A stretch of 64,000 nt of DNA, taken from assembly GCA_938038445.1 (NCBI GenBank), contig CALHRZ010000001.1, forward strand, positions 62,001-126,000, given 5' to 3'. Source of the DNA: an uncultured bacterium. GTDB lineage: Bacteria; Verrucomicrobiota; Kiritimatiellia; CAIKKV01. A model generated the notes under the pieces. It saw only the letters and a program-made list of their open reading frames with translations, had not been told where the DNA came from and did no database searches. The translations under genes and the position numbers were made by a program. Shown in pieces: positions 1 through 8,900 of the stretch (its first letter is position 1; every line of letters begins with the position of its first letter).

Positions 1-785
1 TCAGCCCGAGCATCGGGCCATCGTCCGACCCACTGGACAAAGGAAGTGGCAGGGCCAATGACATACCGAATGCCTTCCGCTTCCACCGCATGGAAAAGGT
101 GAACATGCCCGCATAAGACGCGCGTCGCTTGAGTGCTTCGGAACAGATTCAGAAGACGCGCCCGGCCGGGTTGATCGACTGAGAAATACCAGTTTCGGTA
201 TTGGGCGGGATCCCGGATGTCCCACGAGGGCTCATCGGGGCGATCGAGAAAAGGCGGCGAATGCATCATCCAGATGTGGTGTCCCGCAGGCGGCGCCCCT
301 TTGAGTTGCTTCTCAGCCCAGTTCCAGAATGCCGCCTCTTCCGGCAAACCCGAATTGACCACCCCATCCGCCAAACCGGAAAACCGTATCCCTTTGTGTT
401 CAAACGTCCACCACAACGGCCCAAAAACGGCGGCAAACTGCTGCAATTGCTCCGAAGTCACATTGAGCTCGATATCGGAACACTGGCCCGGCCCCCGAAA
501 TGTTCCTGCCACACGGGTGTGCTTGTTTCCCGTATCCATATTGCCGGCAATCACATGAACGGGAAAAGGAAGCGCATCCAAATCGGCTTTCATTTCCTCG
601 AGCTCAAACCGGTGGAGGCTTCCATCCCGCGTGAGGTCGCCCCCTACCAAAAGAAGATCGGGTTCCAGTTCAAGAATCTGACGGCGCGCCTCACGCCAAT
701 TTTCCCGCCACGACGGATTGTACCGGAACGAACGGGGCGAACCCGGCTGCATATCCGCAACGAACACAAAACGCCAGGGCGTCAT
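1..785 (-). CDS. Calcineurin-like metallophosphoesterase (3' end outside window)
   Basis: The frame opens at an ATG at 785 that overlaps the TGA of the upstream gene (ATGA) and stays open to the left edge, so the C-terminus is missing. The protein begins MTPWRFVFVADMQPG and carries the dimetal phosphoesterase signatures in order: VADMQ near the N-terminus, LLVGGDL (GGD), VIAGNMD (GN.D, with M in place of the usual H), MMHSPPF and CGHVHLFH (GHVH). Metal ligands are therefore essentially complete, although GNMD is a variant of GNHD. No signal peptide is visible, so it is probably cytoplasmic. As last gene of a glycan-related operon it may dephosphorylate a sugar or nucleotide, but the substrate cannot be read from sequence. 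Confidence 0.85.
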   Translation of the reverse strand, partial: MTPWRFVFVADMQPGSPRSFRYNPSWRENWREARRQILELEPDLLLVGGDLTRDGSLHRFELEEMKADLDALPFPVHVIAGNMDTGNKHTRVAGTFRGPGQCSDIELNVTSEQLQQFAAVFGPLWWTFEHKGIRFSGLADGVVNSGLPEEAAFWNWAEKQLKGAPPAGHHIWMMHSPPFLDRPDEPSWDIRDPAQYRNWYFSVDQPGRARLLNLFRSTQATRVLCGHVHLFHAVEAEGIRYVIGPATSFVQWVGRWPDARA

Positions 786-2392
786 GGGCATTCTCCTGCT
801 TTGCCCCCATCGGTCAGCCGACGATGCGGAACTTCGGGCCGCGGAAACGCCGGCGGCCCTTCCAGAAACTTGAGCGAGGCAAGGAACCGGTCCGCATCAT
901 AAAGCGTGGCGCCGAACCAAGGATTCGTGCCTCCACGATAGTTGAAAAACCCATGCGAACACCCTTCATAAAGCCATACCTCGCATAGGGCTCCGGCATC
1001 GGCCATCCTACGCTGAAATTCAAGCGCCGTGGCCACCGGAATCACCTTGTCCTCCGTGCCGAGAAAAAGCGCCGCAGGCGGGGCGCCAAGGGCAACATTA
1101 TGATGCGGCGAGAATTCCCGCCACCGGGACTGGACCCGAGCATACCCGGCGCCGCCCGGCCCGTTATCCAAAGCAGGATTGAAAAGAACCAGCGCGTCCG
1201 GCCGGCAGGAAACCGTAACGTCTTCCCCCGGCTCATCAAAGGAACGGAGAAGCGCTGCCGCAGCAGCGAGATGTCCACCGGCCGATCCCCCGCCCGCCGC
1301 CAATCGGTTCGGGTCAAGACCCAATTGCTCCGCATGCCTTCGAACCCATCGTAACGCCGACTTGGCGTCCGCGACCGATTCAAAGGGCGTCGTCCCGTGC
1401 ACGGAAGAAACCCGATACTCCGCCGACATCGCCACCATGCCCCGCGACGCCAAATAGGCGCAATGAGGAAAGAACTGGCTCGGAGACCCCCCCTGCCATC
1501 CGCCGCCGAAAAAGAACAGGATCCCCGGCCGGGGCGAACCCACCGGCGCAGGTTTTGGCCGGAACAGAAAGAGGGCCAATTCGGCGCCGTTCACCTGTTT
1601 GTAAACCAGGCGGTCGTCGGGAATAAACCGATCCGCCCCAAGGAGAACGGGATGTTCAATCGGAGGGCAAGACTTGGTCGGCTGAAACGATTTTCGTCGC
1701 CCAACGGGACAGACAGCCCGGCAAAGACCACAGGCATTCGCATACCCCAACGGCGATTGGCCGCCATGGGCCCGCCGGAATCCGCGACAACGTTCCGCAT
1801 CGACTGGCCGATACGATTGGGGATCGGATGGGGCGTGAAGAGCCCCCCCCGGACAAGCCCGAATGCATTCCCCACACCGAACGCACGGATTCGGAATATC
1901 GGATCCCGTTGGCGGAAGCTCTGCATCCGTCAGAATGGCGGCCAATTGTACGCGGGGACCAAATGCCGGCGTCAAGAGAAGCGCGTTCCAACCGATTCGG
2001 CCGAGCCCCGCCCGCTCCGCCGCATGACGAAGCGACAGCGTCGGCCACGAACCACCCGGCGCCACAGAATAGGGCCGAAGCGCCGCAGAAGCTACGATCG
2101 GAAACGCCTGATGGCCGGATTCCTCAATCCAACGCGCAAGACGGTAACTCCGGCGAAGCATTTCTCCATTCACAATATCCTGCGTGTACGCTTGGGCATC
2201 AAGATTCCGAGAACACGCGAAACAGTCCAGATGCTTGAGGGCCAGAACAATGACCGACCGGCATTCCGACATAAGATCGCAGGGATGCGTCCCAGGCGGA
2301 GCTCCGGCAAATGCAGTGACAGGAGCTACCCCCCAGGCGTCTGCCAGTTCATTCAACAGCCGGTGCACTTCCCCTGCCTGCGTGTCGTTCAT
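782..2392 (-). CDS. Fusion: QueG-like double [4Fe-4S] domain + alpha/beta-hydrolase
   Basis: Residues 1 to about 235 resemble epoxyqueuosine reductase (QueG-like) proteins: SLRHAAERAGLGRIGWNALL, then two ferredoxin-type clusters, PCVRCGECIRACPGG and ANACGLCRAVCPVGRR. Residues about 245-536 form an esterase/lipase-type alpha/beta-hydrolase with an oxyanion region FFFGGGWQGG, nucleophile elbow GGGSAGGHLA, an acid in GTEDKVIP and a histidine in GCSHGFFNY, so the Ser-Asp-His triad looks intact. The reading frame is continuous with no stop or internal start that would split it. It starts with an ATGA overlap on the GH172-like gene and ends with an ATGA overlap on the phosphoesterase gene, so the four genes are probably translationally coupled. 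No signal peptide. The hydrolase could deacylate sugar esters. The role of the Fe-S half is unknown; queuosine reduction is not implied by context. Confidence 0.8.
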   Translation of the reverse strand: MNDTQAGEVHRLLNELADAWGVAPVTAFAGAPPGTHPCDLMSECRSVIVLALKHLDCFACSRNLDAQAYTQDIVNGEMLRRSYRLARWIEESGHQAFPIVASAALRPYSVAPGGSWPTLSLRHAAERAGLGRIGWNALLLTPAFGPRVQLAAILTDAELPPTGSDIPNPCVRCGECIRACPGGALHAPSDPQSYRPVDAERCRGFRRAHGGQSPLGYANACGLCRAVCPVGRRKSFQPTKSCPPIEHPVLLGADRFIPDDRLVYKQVNGAELALFLFRPKPAPVGSPRPGILFFFGGGWQGGSPSQFFPHCAYLASRGMVAMSAEYRVSSVHGTTPFESVADAKSALRWVRRHAEQLGLDPNRLAAGGGSAGGHLAAAAALLRSFDEPGEDVTVSCRPDALVLFNPALDNGPGGAGYARVQSRWREFSPHHNVALGAPPAALFLGTEDKVIPVATALEFQRRMADAGALCEVWLYEGCSHGFFNYRGGTNPWFGATLYDADRFLASLKFLEGPPAFPRPEVPHRRLTDGGKAGECP

Positions 2393-3798
2393 CGCTCCTT
2401 CTTTGAGCCTGCCTTGCCCCGTTTTGTTCTCTTTTTACCCGTACCCAATAATTCCCTCAGATGACCTTCCGCAGTGTCGAGCGCACGTTCCGCGGTTTCC
2501 AATTCACCCTTGGAAACGGCGCTGCGAAACGCGCAGAATGCGCCCAGAATCCGGTTCCTCAGGACCGCTTCGACGCTCAGCTCCCGAAGATTCAACAACT
2601 GGGAAAGTGTAAAAGATTCTCCAACCTGCGGCACGAGAGTGGGAAGCGCAGAATAGAGCCCACGAAGAAGTTGTAAGGCGCGGTTCAAAATCGGTCGTTC
2701 CGGCTCGGAAAGCCACGGAAGACGACGAGAAGCAGGCGGCAGAGAGCCGCGGGAACTCCCCGGGGTTGTCTGATACCAGTAGGCCACGCTGCTGTAGTCA
2801 TTTTCGCAGTTGTTGGCATGCCCATGTTCGATCGTATAACGAAGCGACCGATCAAACCGAATCGGATCGGTTACAAAAAAACGATACATGGTATTTTGCC
2901 GGCTCCAGTCCCGTCGACGAATGAACGGAAATCCGCAATAGGGAGTGGCAAACGGTGCGTTCGGGGAAGCCCCTCCGCCAAAAATCTCTTCCGTTCCTGT
3001 GCCATGAAGCGTCGGAGGCCACTGCGCACCGTCCACAAACACCATGTCATCCCCCTCTCCCCACCATCCCCCCGCCAGATTGTCCACCCCCAGAACAAAA
3101 CCAACCATCTGCCCCCTTCCCTTTGCATCCATAATCACATAATTGCCCGTTCCGCTCAGATGGGAAACTTCCGATGTCCACTCATTTCGGACGTCCACGC
3201 TGCCGGAGTCCGCCCGAGTGGGGCATTCCCGATTCCATCGGGCGTGAAACCGTAACACCTCATCGCCCAGCGGGCCGCATCGGTGATAATCCACATGATA
3301 CCAGAACGACTCGATCGGAAATTCCGACTCGTTCGTCAGCTCAAGGCGGGCCGATTCCGAAAAAGGCATCGGAAAATAGGCCGTCATCCCATGAGTCGTG
3401 ATGCAGGATTCCGTTCGAATGACGGAAAGAAGAAGCGAGGAAAAGGAGTCCGTATCCCCATGGGGCATCCCGAAGAAATCGCCCACAGGGACTTCCACAC
3501 TCGGCGTTCGGCATCCCTCCCAATAACAGCGAATCACGACCCGCCGATAGATAAACGGATCGAGCGATAACATCAGGGCATAGATCCGCTTGATGCAGCC
3601 GGGACCTGGAATCTCAGCCAACACTTGGGTTTCACCCGGACGCAAAAAAATCCAGTCGCTGTTCTTTCCCCGGCGGTCCCAACTCGAGACCCGTTCGCTC
3701 CGCCGCTGTTTGAGAATGGCCAGCTCCTCGAGAAAGAGCCGACCAAAGTCAGGTTTCAGAGCAAATGGGGACGTTAAAGGGGTTAATAAGTCCTTCAC
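2389..3798 (-). CDS. DUF2961 / GH172-like protein
   Basis: 469 residues matching the DUF2961 pattern: an N-terminal SDWIFLRPGETQVLAEIPGPG strand-rich segment, RYYW-like RCYWEG, VPVGDFFG, then a central FVDGAQWPPTLHGTGTEEIFGGG block and FFVTDPIRF near residue 310. This family includes GH172 difructose-anhydride and arabinan-active enzymes, usually oligomeric double jelly-roll proteins; the exact substrate here is unknown. There is no signal peptide, so action is probably intracellular on imported oligosaccharide. It overlaps both neighbours by the ATGA motif (upstream DUF4838 gene, downstream Fe-S/esterase fusion). The C-terminal 30 residues are Lys/Arg-rich (GTGKKRTKRGKAGSKKER), which is unusual for the family. 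Confidence 0.82.
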   Translation of the reverse strand: MKDLLTPLTSPFALKPDFGRLFLEELAILKQRRSERVSSWDRRGKNSDWIFLRPGETQVLAEIPGPGCIKRIYALMLSLDPFIYRRVVIRCYWEGCRTPSVEVPVGDFFGMPHGDTDSFSSLLLSVIRTESCITTHGMTAYFPMPFSESARLELTNESEFPIESFWYHVDYHRCGPLGDEVLRFHARWNRECPTRADSGSVDVRNEWTSEVSHLSGTGNYVIMDAKGRGQMVGFVLGVDNLAGGWWGEGDDMVFVDGAQWPPTLHGTGTEEIFGGGASPNAPFATPYCGFPFIRRRDWSRQNTMYRFFVTDPIRFDRSLRYTIEHGHANNCENDYSSVAYWYQTTPGSSRGSLPPASRRLPWLSEPERPILNRALQLLRGLYSALPTLVPQVGESFTLSQLLNLRELSVEAVLRNRILGAFCAFRSAVSKGELETAERALDTAEGHLRELLGTGKKRTKRGKAGSKKER

Positions 3799-6173
3799 GG
3801 GGTGAAACCTTCCGGCGGCTGCCGTGGCGCGTAGAGCAACACTGGTCGGAGAATGCCGCCAATGCCGATTTCATTCGGGAAGGTGTTGTCCACAGCGATG
3901 AGAAGCCGATTCGTTCCGACCGGCCGAAGGGCTTCCGTGACGTCAAATTCCACCGGCTTGAAACTGCCGGCGAATTGCTCGCCGATCTCCTTCCCATTCA
4001 TCCAGACGCTCACTTTGCTGTCCACGCCCCCGAACCAAAGACGGCAAGAATGAACCGCTCCAGCAGGGGGTGGGAGTTCGAAGTCGTGCCAATACCACAG
4101 AACGCCGCGAAAGAACGGATGCCCCTGCTCATCCAACGTCGCCGAAAAGGTCTTCATCCGTTGCCATTCCTTCGTGCGATCGGGGTCGGGAGGCGGACGA
4201 TTCTCCGGACGCCCCTTGACCAGAGGAACGCGATGCACCGGAAGTTCATCCGGAAGACGATACAAGACCCGTGCTTCCCGGGCGATGCGGCCTGCATCTT
4301 GAAACGCCCGGTGGTGAAAGAGTTCAAAGTACCGCTCGATGTTCGGTGACCAACTCACATTTTTTCCGAAAAAAAGCGGATATTTGCCGTATCCCATTCG
4401 ATAATTCGCCAAAAAGGCTTCGCCCTGCCGCTCCGCTTCCTCCAAATCCCCCCGATTCAATGCATCCCGCGCGGCGAACCAGATTTTGGCAAAGTTCAAA
4501 CTGTACCGAACGATTTCCACCCGCTGTTCGAAAGGCGAACGGCCCTGAACCTCTCCTTCGGCCTCCCGCAAGGCCTGTTCCAGCGCGTGCATCACTTCCG
4601 GTGTCAAAATTCGATGCATTCCCCAAACCCCTCCCGCCAACACTCGGCTGCTTTCATACGCATTTTCGAGGGCGGCGTCATACCCCCGCATCGCGGAAGC
4701 CGCCGGTCCATAATAGCCCGGATAAAATTCCTCGAGCAGCGCGGAAACATCGGTTCGCACATCCCAAAGCAGCCGGGCCGCCACGTAATTCCCCGGCATC
4801 ATCGTGTGCCAGTTTGGATGGCTTTCGATCGTCACATCCCGTATGCCCATGGCATGCAAACGGGGAAGATCGCGTGTCCAATGAACCCTGCGCGTATAGG
4901 GCATCGCCATATCGGCTAAATTGAAGTTATACAGATAAACGCCCACGCGGGGAGAAATCGCCGCCCAGCCCTTCAGAATCTCCACAAGCAGTTCAGACGT
5001 CGGCGCCCCAGGAGTGCCCATGCTGACATACCGGTTGAAGGTGATCGGCGCAACAACGGGAAGGATGCGGGGGTTCGGCCTGAACCGGCGAGGAGGCATC
5101 AAATAATTCATGTAGGCCAACGAGCCAATCCGGAAATCCAAGGACGGATCCCGCTTTTCGACTTCCTCGCAAACCCGGCTCAAAAAGGCAAACCAGGACT
5201 CCGAAAACGAAGGAAGCCCCAAGACGGGATCGGGCTCCGGATCGTTTATGGCGACGACCTCCGGTCGCTCGTCTTCAAGAAAACCATCATCCGGAGAAAG
5301 GCTGATGGCATCCACGCCTCGCTTCCCACCGGGTCCCCCTTTGGACCCTTCTTCCCGAAACCGGCGGATGACCTCCTCCGCAAAGATCCCAGGGATTTCA
5401 GGATGGGCCAAGTTGATGAAGGCGCCGCTCTTCCCCTCCTTGAGAGAATAATAGTCCGGGTAGCGGGACCGACTTTCCAAAACCGACAGTCCGGGTTCTC
5501 GCCAACCGGGAAGCCGTGCCCCAAAACCGTGCAGCGAGTGGCCCGAGGGAATGGTCGGCTCGCCCAGCCGGTTCCGATACATCCATCGCAACTCGTCCGG
5601 AGGCCGGCACCATAACCGACGGGTGATAAACGACGGCGCCGCCTCCTTTCGTCCCGTCGTCACCGTGAGGGTGGAACGTTGCGGAATGCATTCGCCCAGC
5701 CGCCCAGGCGCGTACCACCGAACGCCGAGCGAATGAAGCAGATCGGCCGCCGCATAATAAACCGCTCGGCGGGATTCGCCATGAAGCACAATCCTCTCCT
5801 CGGAAACCTCCACCACGTAAGCATCGCCATACGGCGTTTCGGCGGCGGGACCGCGCGCCTCCGGCGCGCTTCCGACAAAAATCGGAACCAATCCCGGAAT
5901 CGGCTCCTTCTCTATTGGTATTTGAACACCCCCAATCCGCCCCAAATACTCCGCAAGATCTTCCGCGGCCCATTGAAGCAAGGGCAGCCGGGGAGACCAG
6001 TTGAACAACGGCGGCTCGGCAAACTCCTGTTCGCCACGCAGGACGATGGAACAAGCCGCCGTTCCGTTCGAAACAAGCACCACCCCATCGGCTTGTCCGC
6101 ATGATAACGCGAGACTCGCGCCGAATCCGACAACTCCAAGCCAAAAACTCCGTCTGCGTTCGTATCGTGCCAT
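3795..6173 (-). CDS. DUF4838 / alpha-glucuronidase-like secreted protein
   Basis: The chosen ATG at 6173 (MARYERRRSFWLGVVGFGA) has GGGGAA three bases upstream; the same frame extends to a GTG at 6200 without a better ribosome site. Residues 1-30 form a signal peptide. Next come a GH67-like N-terminal domain (AAEDLAEYLGRIGG, VPIFVGSAPEA), then the DUF4838 TIM-barrel region with GHSLHGFG, SLSPDDG and IGSLAYMNYLMPPRR, and a C-terminal jelly-roll sugar-binding segment (about 690-790, SVWMNGKEIGE and LLIAVDNTFPNEIG). The family is linked to uronic-acid and other plant or algal glycan breakdown, with no proven substrate here. It is first gene of the leftward operon and divergent from an AraC regulator, which likely controls it. 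Confidence 0.85.
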   Translation of the reverse strand: MARYERRRSFWLGVVGFGASLALSCGQADGVVLVSNGTAACSIVLRGEQEFAEPPLFNWSPRLPLLQWAAEDLAEYLGRIGGVQIPIEKEPIPGLVPIFVGSAPEARGPAAETPYGDAYVVEVSEERIVLHGESRRAVYYAAADLLHSLGVRWYAPGRLGECIPQRSTLTVTTGRKEAAPSFITRRLWCRPPDELRWMYRNRLGEPTIPSGHSLHGFGARLPGWREPGLSVLESRSRYPDYYSLKEGKSGAFINLAHPEIPGIFAEEVIRRFREEGSKGGPGGKRGVDAISLSPDDGFLEDERPEVVAINDPEPDPVLGLPSFSESWFAFLSRVCEEVEKRDPSLDFRIGSLAYMNYLMPPRRFRPNPRILPVVAPITFNRYVSMGTPGAPTSELLVEILKGWAAISPRVGVYLYNFNLADMAMPYTRRVHWTRDLPRLHAMGIRDVTIESHPNWHTMMPGNYVAARLLWDVRTDVSALLEEFYPGYYGPAASAMRGYDAALENAYESSRVLAGGVWGMHRILTPEVMHALEQALREAEGEVQGRSPFEQRVEIVRYSLNFAKIWFAARDALNRGDLEEAERQGEAFLANYRMGYGKYPLFFGKNVSWSPNIERYFELFHHRAFQDAGRIAREARVLYRLPDELPVHRVPLVKGRPENRPPPDPDRTKEWQRMKTFSATLDEQGHPFFRGVLWYWHDFELPPPAGAVHSCRLWFGGVDSKVSVWMNGKEIGEQFAGSFKPVEFDVTEALRPVGTNRLLIAVDNTFPNEIGIGGILRPVLLYAPRQPPEGFTP

Positions 6174-6213
6174 AAATTCCCCGTTGTAGATTTCTTTCAC
6201 GATAACATAGCCA

Positions 6214-7218
6214 ATGAGATTGACGCTATCCGTTCAAACTGCTAAAAGAATCATCTTAATGTTAAAAAACTACGATCTCCCTCTCCCCCCCATGCCCGCC
6301 GCGGGAATCTCCGCCTTCAATTTCGCCCGGTATCTGCGTCGTCTGCTTCCTCAATGGATCGCACGAACCCGTACCAATCGAATCCAGTTTCTGGTCCCCC
6401 CGCTCGCCAAGAGCACAATCGGCGAGGCGCCGTCCCTGAAACATCAACATCCCATGCCGGAAGTCGTTTTACAAATTTCTGGAGGGGCCCGTTACATGTT
6501 CCCAGGCGGTGAACTCCTCACGCAGCCCGGAACCGTTTGTCTGATTCCCGGCGGAACTCCTCACCGGGAATCCGGGACCTGCCGCCGTGCGGCTTTCCCC
6601 TCGTACAACGTCATCTTTTCTCATTATCTCTCCGATCTGATTGAGATTCACCTCGGCCGGTGTGATGCGCGACTCACCCCCCGCGTCCTGGCGAGTTGTC
6701 ACGTTTTGGCGCGGGATAATGAACGTCATGTCAAAAATCTCAACGCCTTGGTCGATGTGATCCAACGCCGCCCCCCGGCCTGGAGGGATCATGCCGCGGG
6801 TCTGATGTTGGGCTATTTAGGGGCCATGTTGGACCTTCTCCAGGAACCCATCGCACAAGTCCAATATGCCAACGAGAAGACGGGGATTTGCATGCACCTT
6901 ATCTCAACATACTTGGAAGACTCTGCGCTCTCGGTCAAACGCCTCGCCGATTGGATTCATTGCTCGCCCAATTACCTGTCCAGCCTCTTCCGACGATCCA
7001 CCGGCCGACGAATTCGAGAAGTGCTCGTCGAGAAACGACTGGCCAAAGCCCGCGAATTGCTTCGGGACCCTCGTCTGACGATCAAGGAAGTCGCATTCGC
7101 CGTTGGTTTCCGCCATCCGGGCCATTTTATCCATACTTTTCGCCAGAAAACCCAGTGTACCCCCCGCCAGTGGCGCCAGATTCAGCCCAAAGATGTCGCG
7201 ATCCACCGCACACCGTAG
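6214..7218 (+). CDS. AraC-family transcriptional regulator
   Basis: 334 residues. The N-terminal part looks like a cupin sensor domain (MFPGGELLTQPGTVCLIPGGTPHRESG, residues about 90-120). The C-terminal hundred residues form a double helix-turn-helix: VKRLADWIHCSPNYLSSLFR and LTIKEVAFAVGFRHPGHFIHTFRQKTQCTPRQWR, the AraC/XylS signature. The gene is transcribed away from the DUF4838 operon with 40 bp (or 85 bp from the alternative ATG at 6259) between starts, the usual layout of a local sugar-responsive activator. Neither ATG has a clear Shine-Dalgarno sequence. A weak sigma-70-like TTGACG-17 bp-TAAAAG lies at 6220-6248, which would favour the 6259 start if real. Confidence 0.9.
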   Translation: MRLTLSVQTAKRIILMLKNYDLPLPPMPAAGISAFNFARYLRRLLPQWIARTRTNRIQFLVPPLAKSTIGEAPSLKHQHPMPEVVLQISGGARYMFPGGELLTQPGTVCLIPGGTPHRESGTCRRAAFPSYNVIFSHYLSDLIEIHLGRCDARLTPRVLASCHVLARDNERHVKNLNALVDVIQRRPPAWRDHAAGLMLGYLGAMLDLLQEPIAQVQYANEKTGICMHLISTYLEDSALSVKRLADWIHCSPNYLSSLFRRSTGRRIREVLVEKRLAKARELLRDPRLTIKEVAFAVGFRHPGHFIHTFRQKTQCTPRQWRQIQPKDVAIHRTP

Positions 7219-7352
7219 ATTTTTGGAATTCTTCGGTGTTTTATGCCGCTTCCTCTCCTTGTGGGGATATTCACAGCGATGGAAAATAAAGTAAACGGAA
7301 AGAACGGAGCGTGTTTTGTTCGCTTCCACTGCGCAAAAAAAGGGAGGGTGTT

Positions 7353-8900
7353 ATGAATTACAGGGATGGAAAAAGGAAAGACCGAACCGGTTGGCCTGCG
7401 CTTTTCTTCCGTGCCATCGCGCCTGTTCTCGCCGTTATCATTCCCACTCTTCCTCTGCTGGGGGCAACGTACTACTGGGATGCCGGCGGCGGCACCGACA
7501 GGGACTGGTCGAACGCACTCAACTGGAGTGCAGATATTGAACCCACGGCAGCCGACTCCGCTATCCTCGGCCATACCGGTTATTCCAATCCTGCCGTCGG
7601 GGAAATTACCCAGTCGAACGAAGTTTGTACCAACCTGCGCCTCGGAAATGTAGCGGGATTCACCGGAATCCTGACGGTTGCCGGCGGAACGCTGGCAGGG
7701 TCGGGAACCGCATACATCGGCAATGCCGGCGGCCACGGCCTTCTCACGCTTTCGGCCGGTTCCATGAGTTTCAACTCGCTCCTGCTGGGGACGGGGGCCG
7801 GCTCCTCACTCGGCATCGTAACCCAATCAGGCGGCCGAGCCACGTTTGGGACGGCTACGCTCGGCGATGCCTCCGGAAACGAAGGCCGGTATGTCCTTTC
7901 CGACGGACTCTTTACAAATTCAGGCTCTGTGACGATCGGAAACAACGGCTACGCTCAATTCGTCCAAACGGGTGGCACCAATTTCGTCGGGGACTCTTCG
8001 GGAAATGACACCCTTACGCTGGGGTCAGGGCTTACCGGCGCCGGCCTGTACCGGATCGAGGAAGGAGCCCTTCTGGCCGTCACCAACGGGAGTTTGAACT
8101 CGGGAATGCGAGTCGGGGGATCGGGAGACGGCCGGCTCCTGATAAGCGGCGGAACGGTCGAAGTCGCCGCCCGGATAACGGTTCGTGCAAATGAATTCGC
8201 AACCGGAGTGGTTCGAGGATGGGGATCGGTCCAAGGAGGCGCCACGCTTGTGATGCACGGGATGGTGATTGCCGACGGTCTCGGCATAGACCGTATCCTC
8301 GCGTTCATCTGTTCGGGTTCCCAAATCAAGCCCGCGACATCTGTCACGAATTACCCCACGGGTACGAACGGTTGGTACGCCGTGAACCGCGGCCTCCTCC
8401 AACTCACGCCCATCCGCATCAATAAGTCCGGAACGGTCTTCTGGGGCGAAACAACGGACGGAGGGGTGGATTTCGATCTCGTCAATGCCGCTTCGATCAC
8501 CATTGCGGGCTATACGACCCTCGGGGGAAGTCAGACAAACCTGACGGGAAAACTTTATGCAACAGATCGAAGCGACCTGCCTGCCCGAACCCTTTCATCC
8601 AAAATCATCGGATTATGGCGCTTCGAAACGGTGGGCTTCTCGTTCAGTTCCCTCTCCATCACCTGCCGCTATGATCACGTGGCCGCCAACTCACAAGGCA
8701 TCGCTGAAAACGATCTGAAACTCTATCTTCATAACGGAACGGAAGAAGGACTCTGGGCCGAACTGACCACCGCAGTGGATTCCACCAACCGCTGGATTTC
8801 CACAAGCGGAATTACCAACACCACCTTCTTCCTCGCAGCCGGTCTGGACGTGTCAACTCCCACAACCGGCCCCCGCGGCACGGTTATATCCGTCCGCTGA
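7353..8900 (+). CDS. Secreted beta-helix protein, autotransporter-type N-terminus
   Basis: The ATG at 7353 follows GGGAGGGTG; an upstream in-frame ATG at 7311 lacks a ribosome site. Residues 1-36 hold a basic N-region and hydrophobic core (signal peptide ending LPLLGAT). The mature start YYWDAGGGTDRDWSNALNW matches the aromatic-W-D-G / DWSN.NW pattern that begins autotransporter-associated beta-strand proteins. The body is Gly/Ser/Thr-rich and repetitive (LTVAGGTLAGSGTAYIGNAGG, LTLSAGSMSFNSLLLG), as in a parallel beta-helix. There is no C-terminal beta-barrel and no PEP-CTERM signal; it ends PRGTVISVR. A distant relative lies at 12334-13935. Probably surface-exposed or extracellular; function unknown. 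Its last 48 bp overlap the convergent polyferredoxin gene. Confidence 0.75.
   Translation: MNYRDGKRKDRTGWPALFFRAIAPVLAVIIPTLPLLGATYYWDAGGGTDRDWSNALNWSADIEPTAADSAILGHTGYSNPAVGEITQSNEVCTNLRLGNVAGFTGILTVAGGTLAGSGTAYIGNAGGHGLLTLSAGSMSFNSLLLGTGAGSSLGIVTQSGGRATFGTATLGDASGNEGRYVLSDGLFTNSGSVTIGNNGYAQFVQTGGTNFVGDSSGNDTLTLGSGLTGAGLYRIEEGALLAVTNGSLNSGMRVGGSGDGRLLISGGTVEVAARITVRANEFATGVVRGWGSVQGGATLVMHGMVIADGLGIDRILAFICSGSQIKPATSVTNYPTGTNGWYAVNRGLLQLTPIRINKSGTVFWGETTDGGVDFDLVNAASITIAGYTTLGGSQTNLTGKLYATDRSDLPARTLSSKIIGLWRFETVGFSFSSLSITCRYDHVAANSQGIAENDLKLYLHNGTEEGLWAELTTAVDSTNRWISTSGITNTTFFLAAGLDVSTPTTGPRGTVISVR

Noticed and set aside
1397-2464. 355-codon plus-strand frame
   Set aside because: Lies opposite the Fe-S/esterase fusion and has the Arg/Pro-rich look of a shadow frame.
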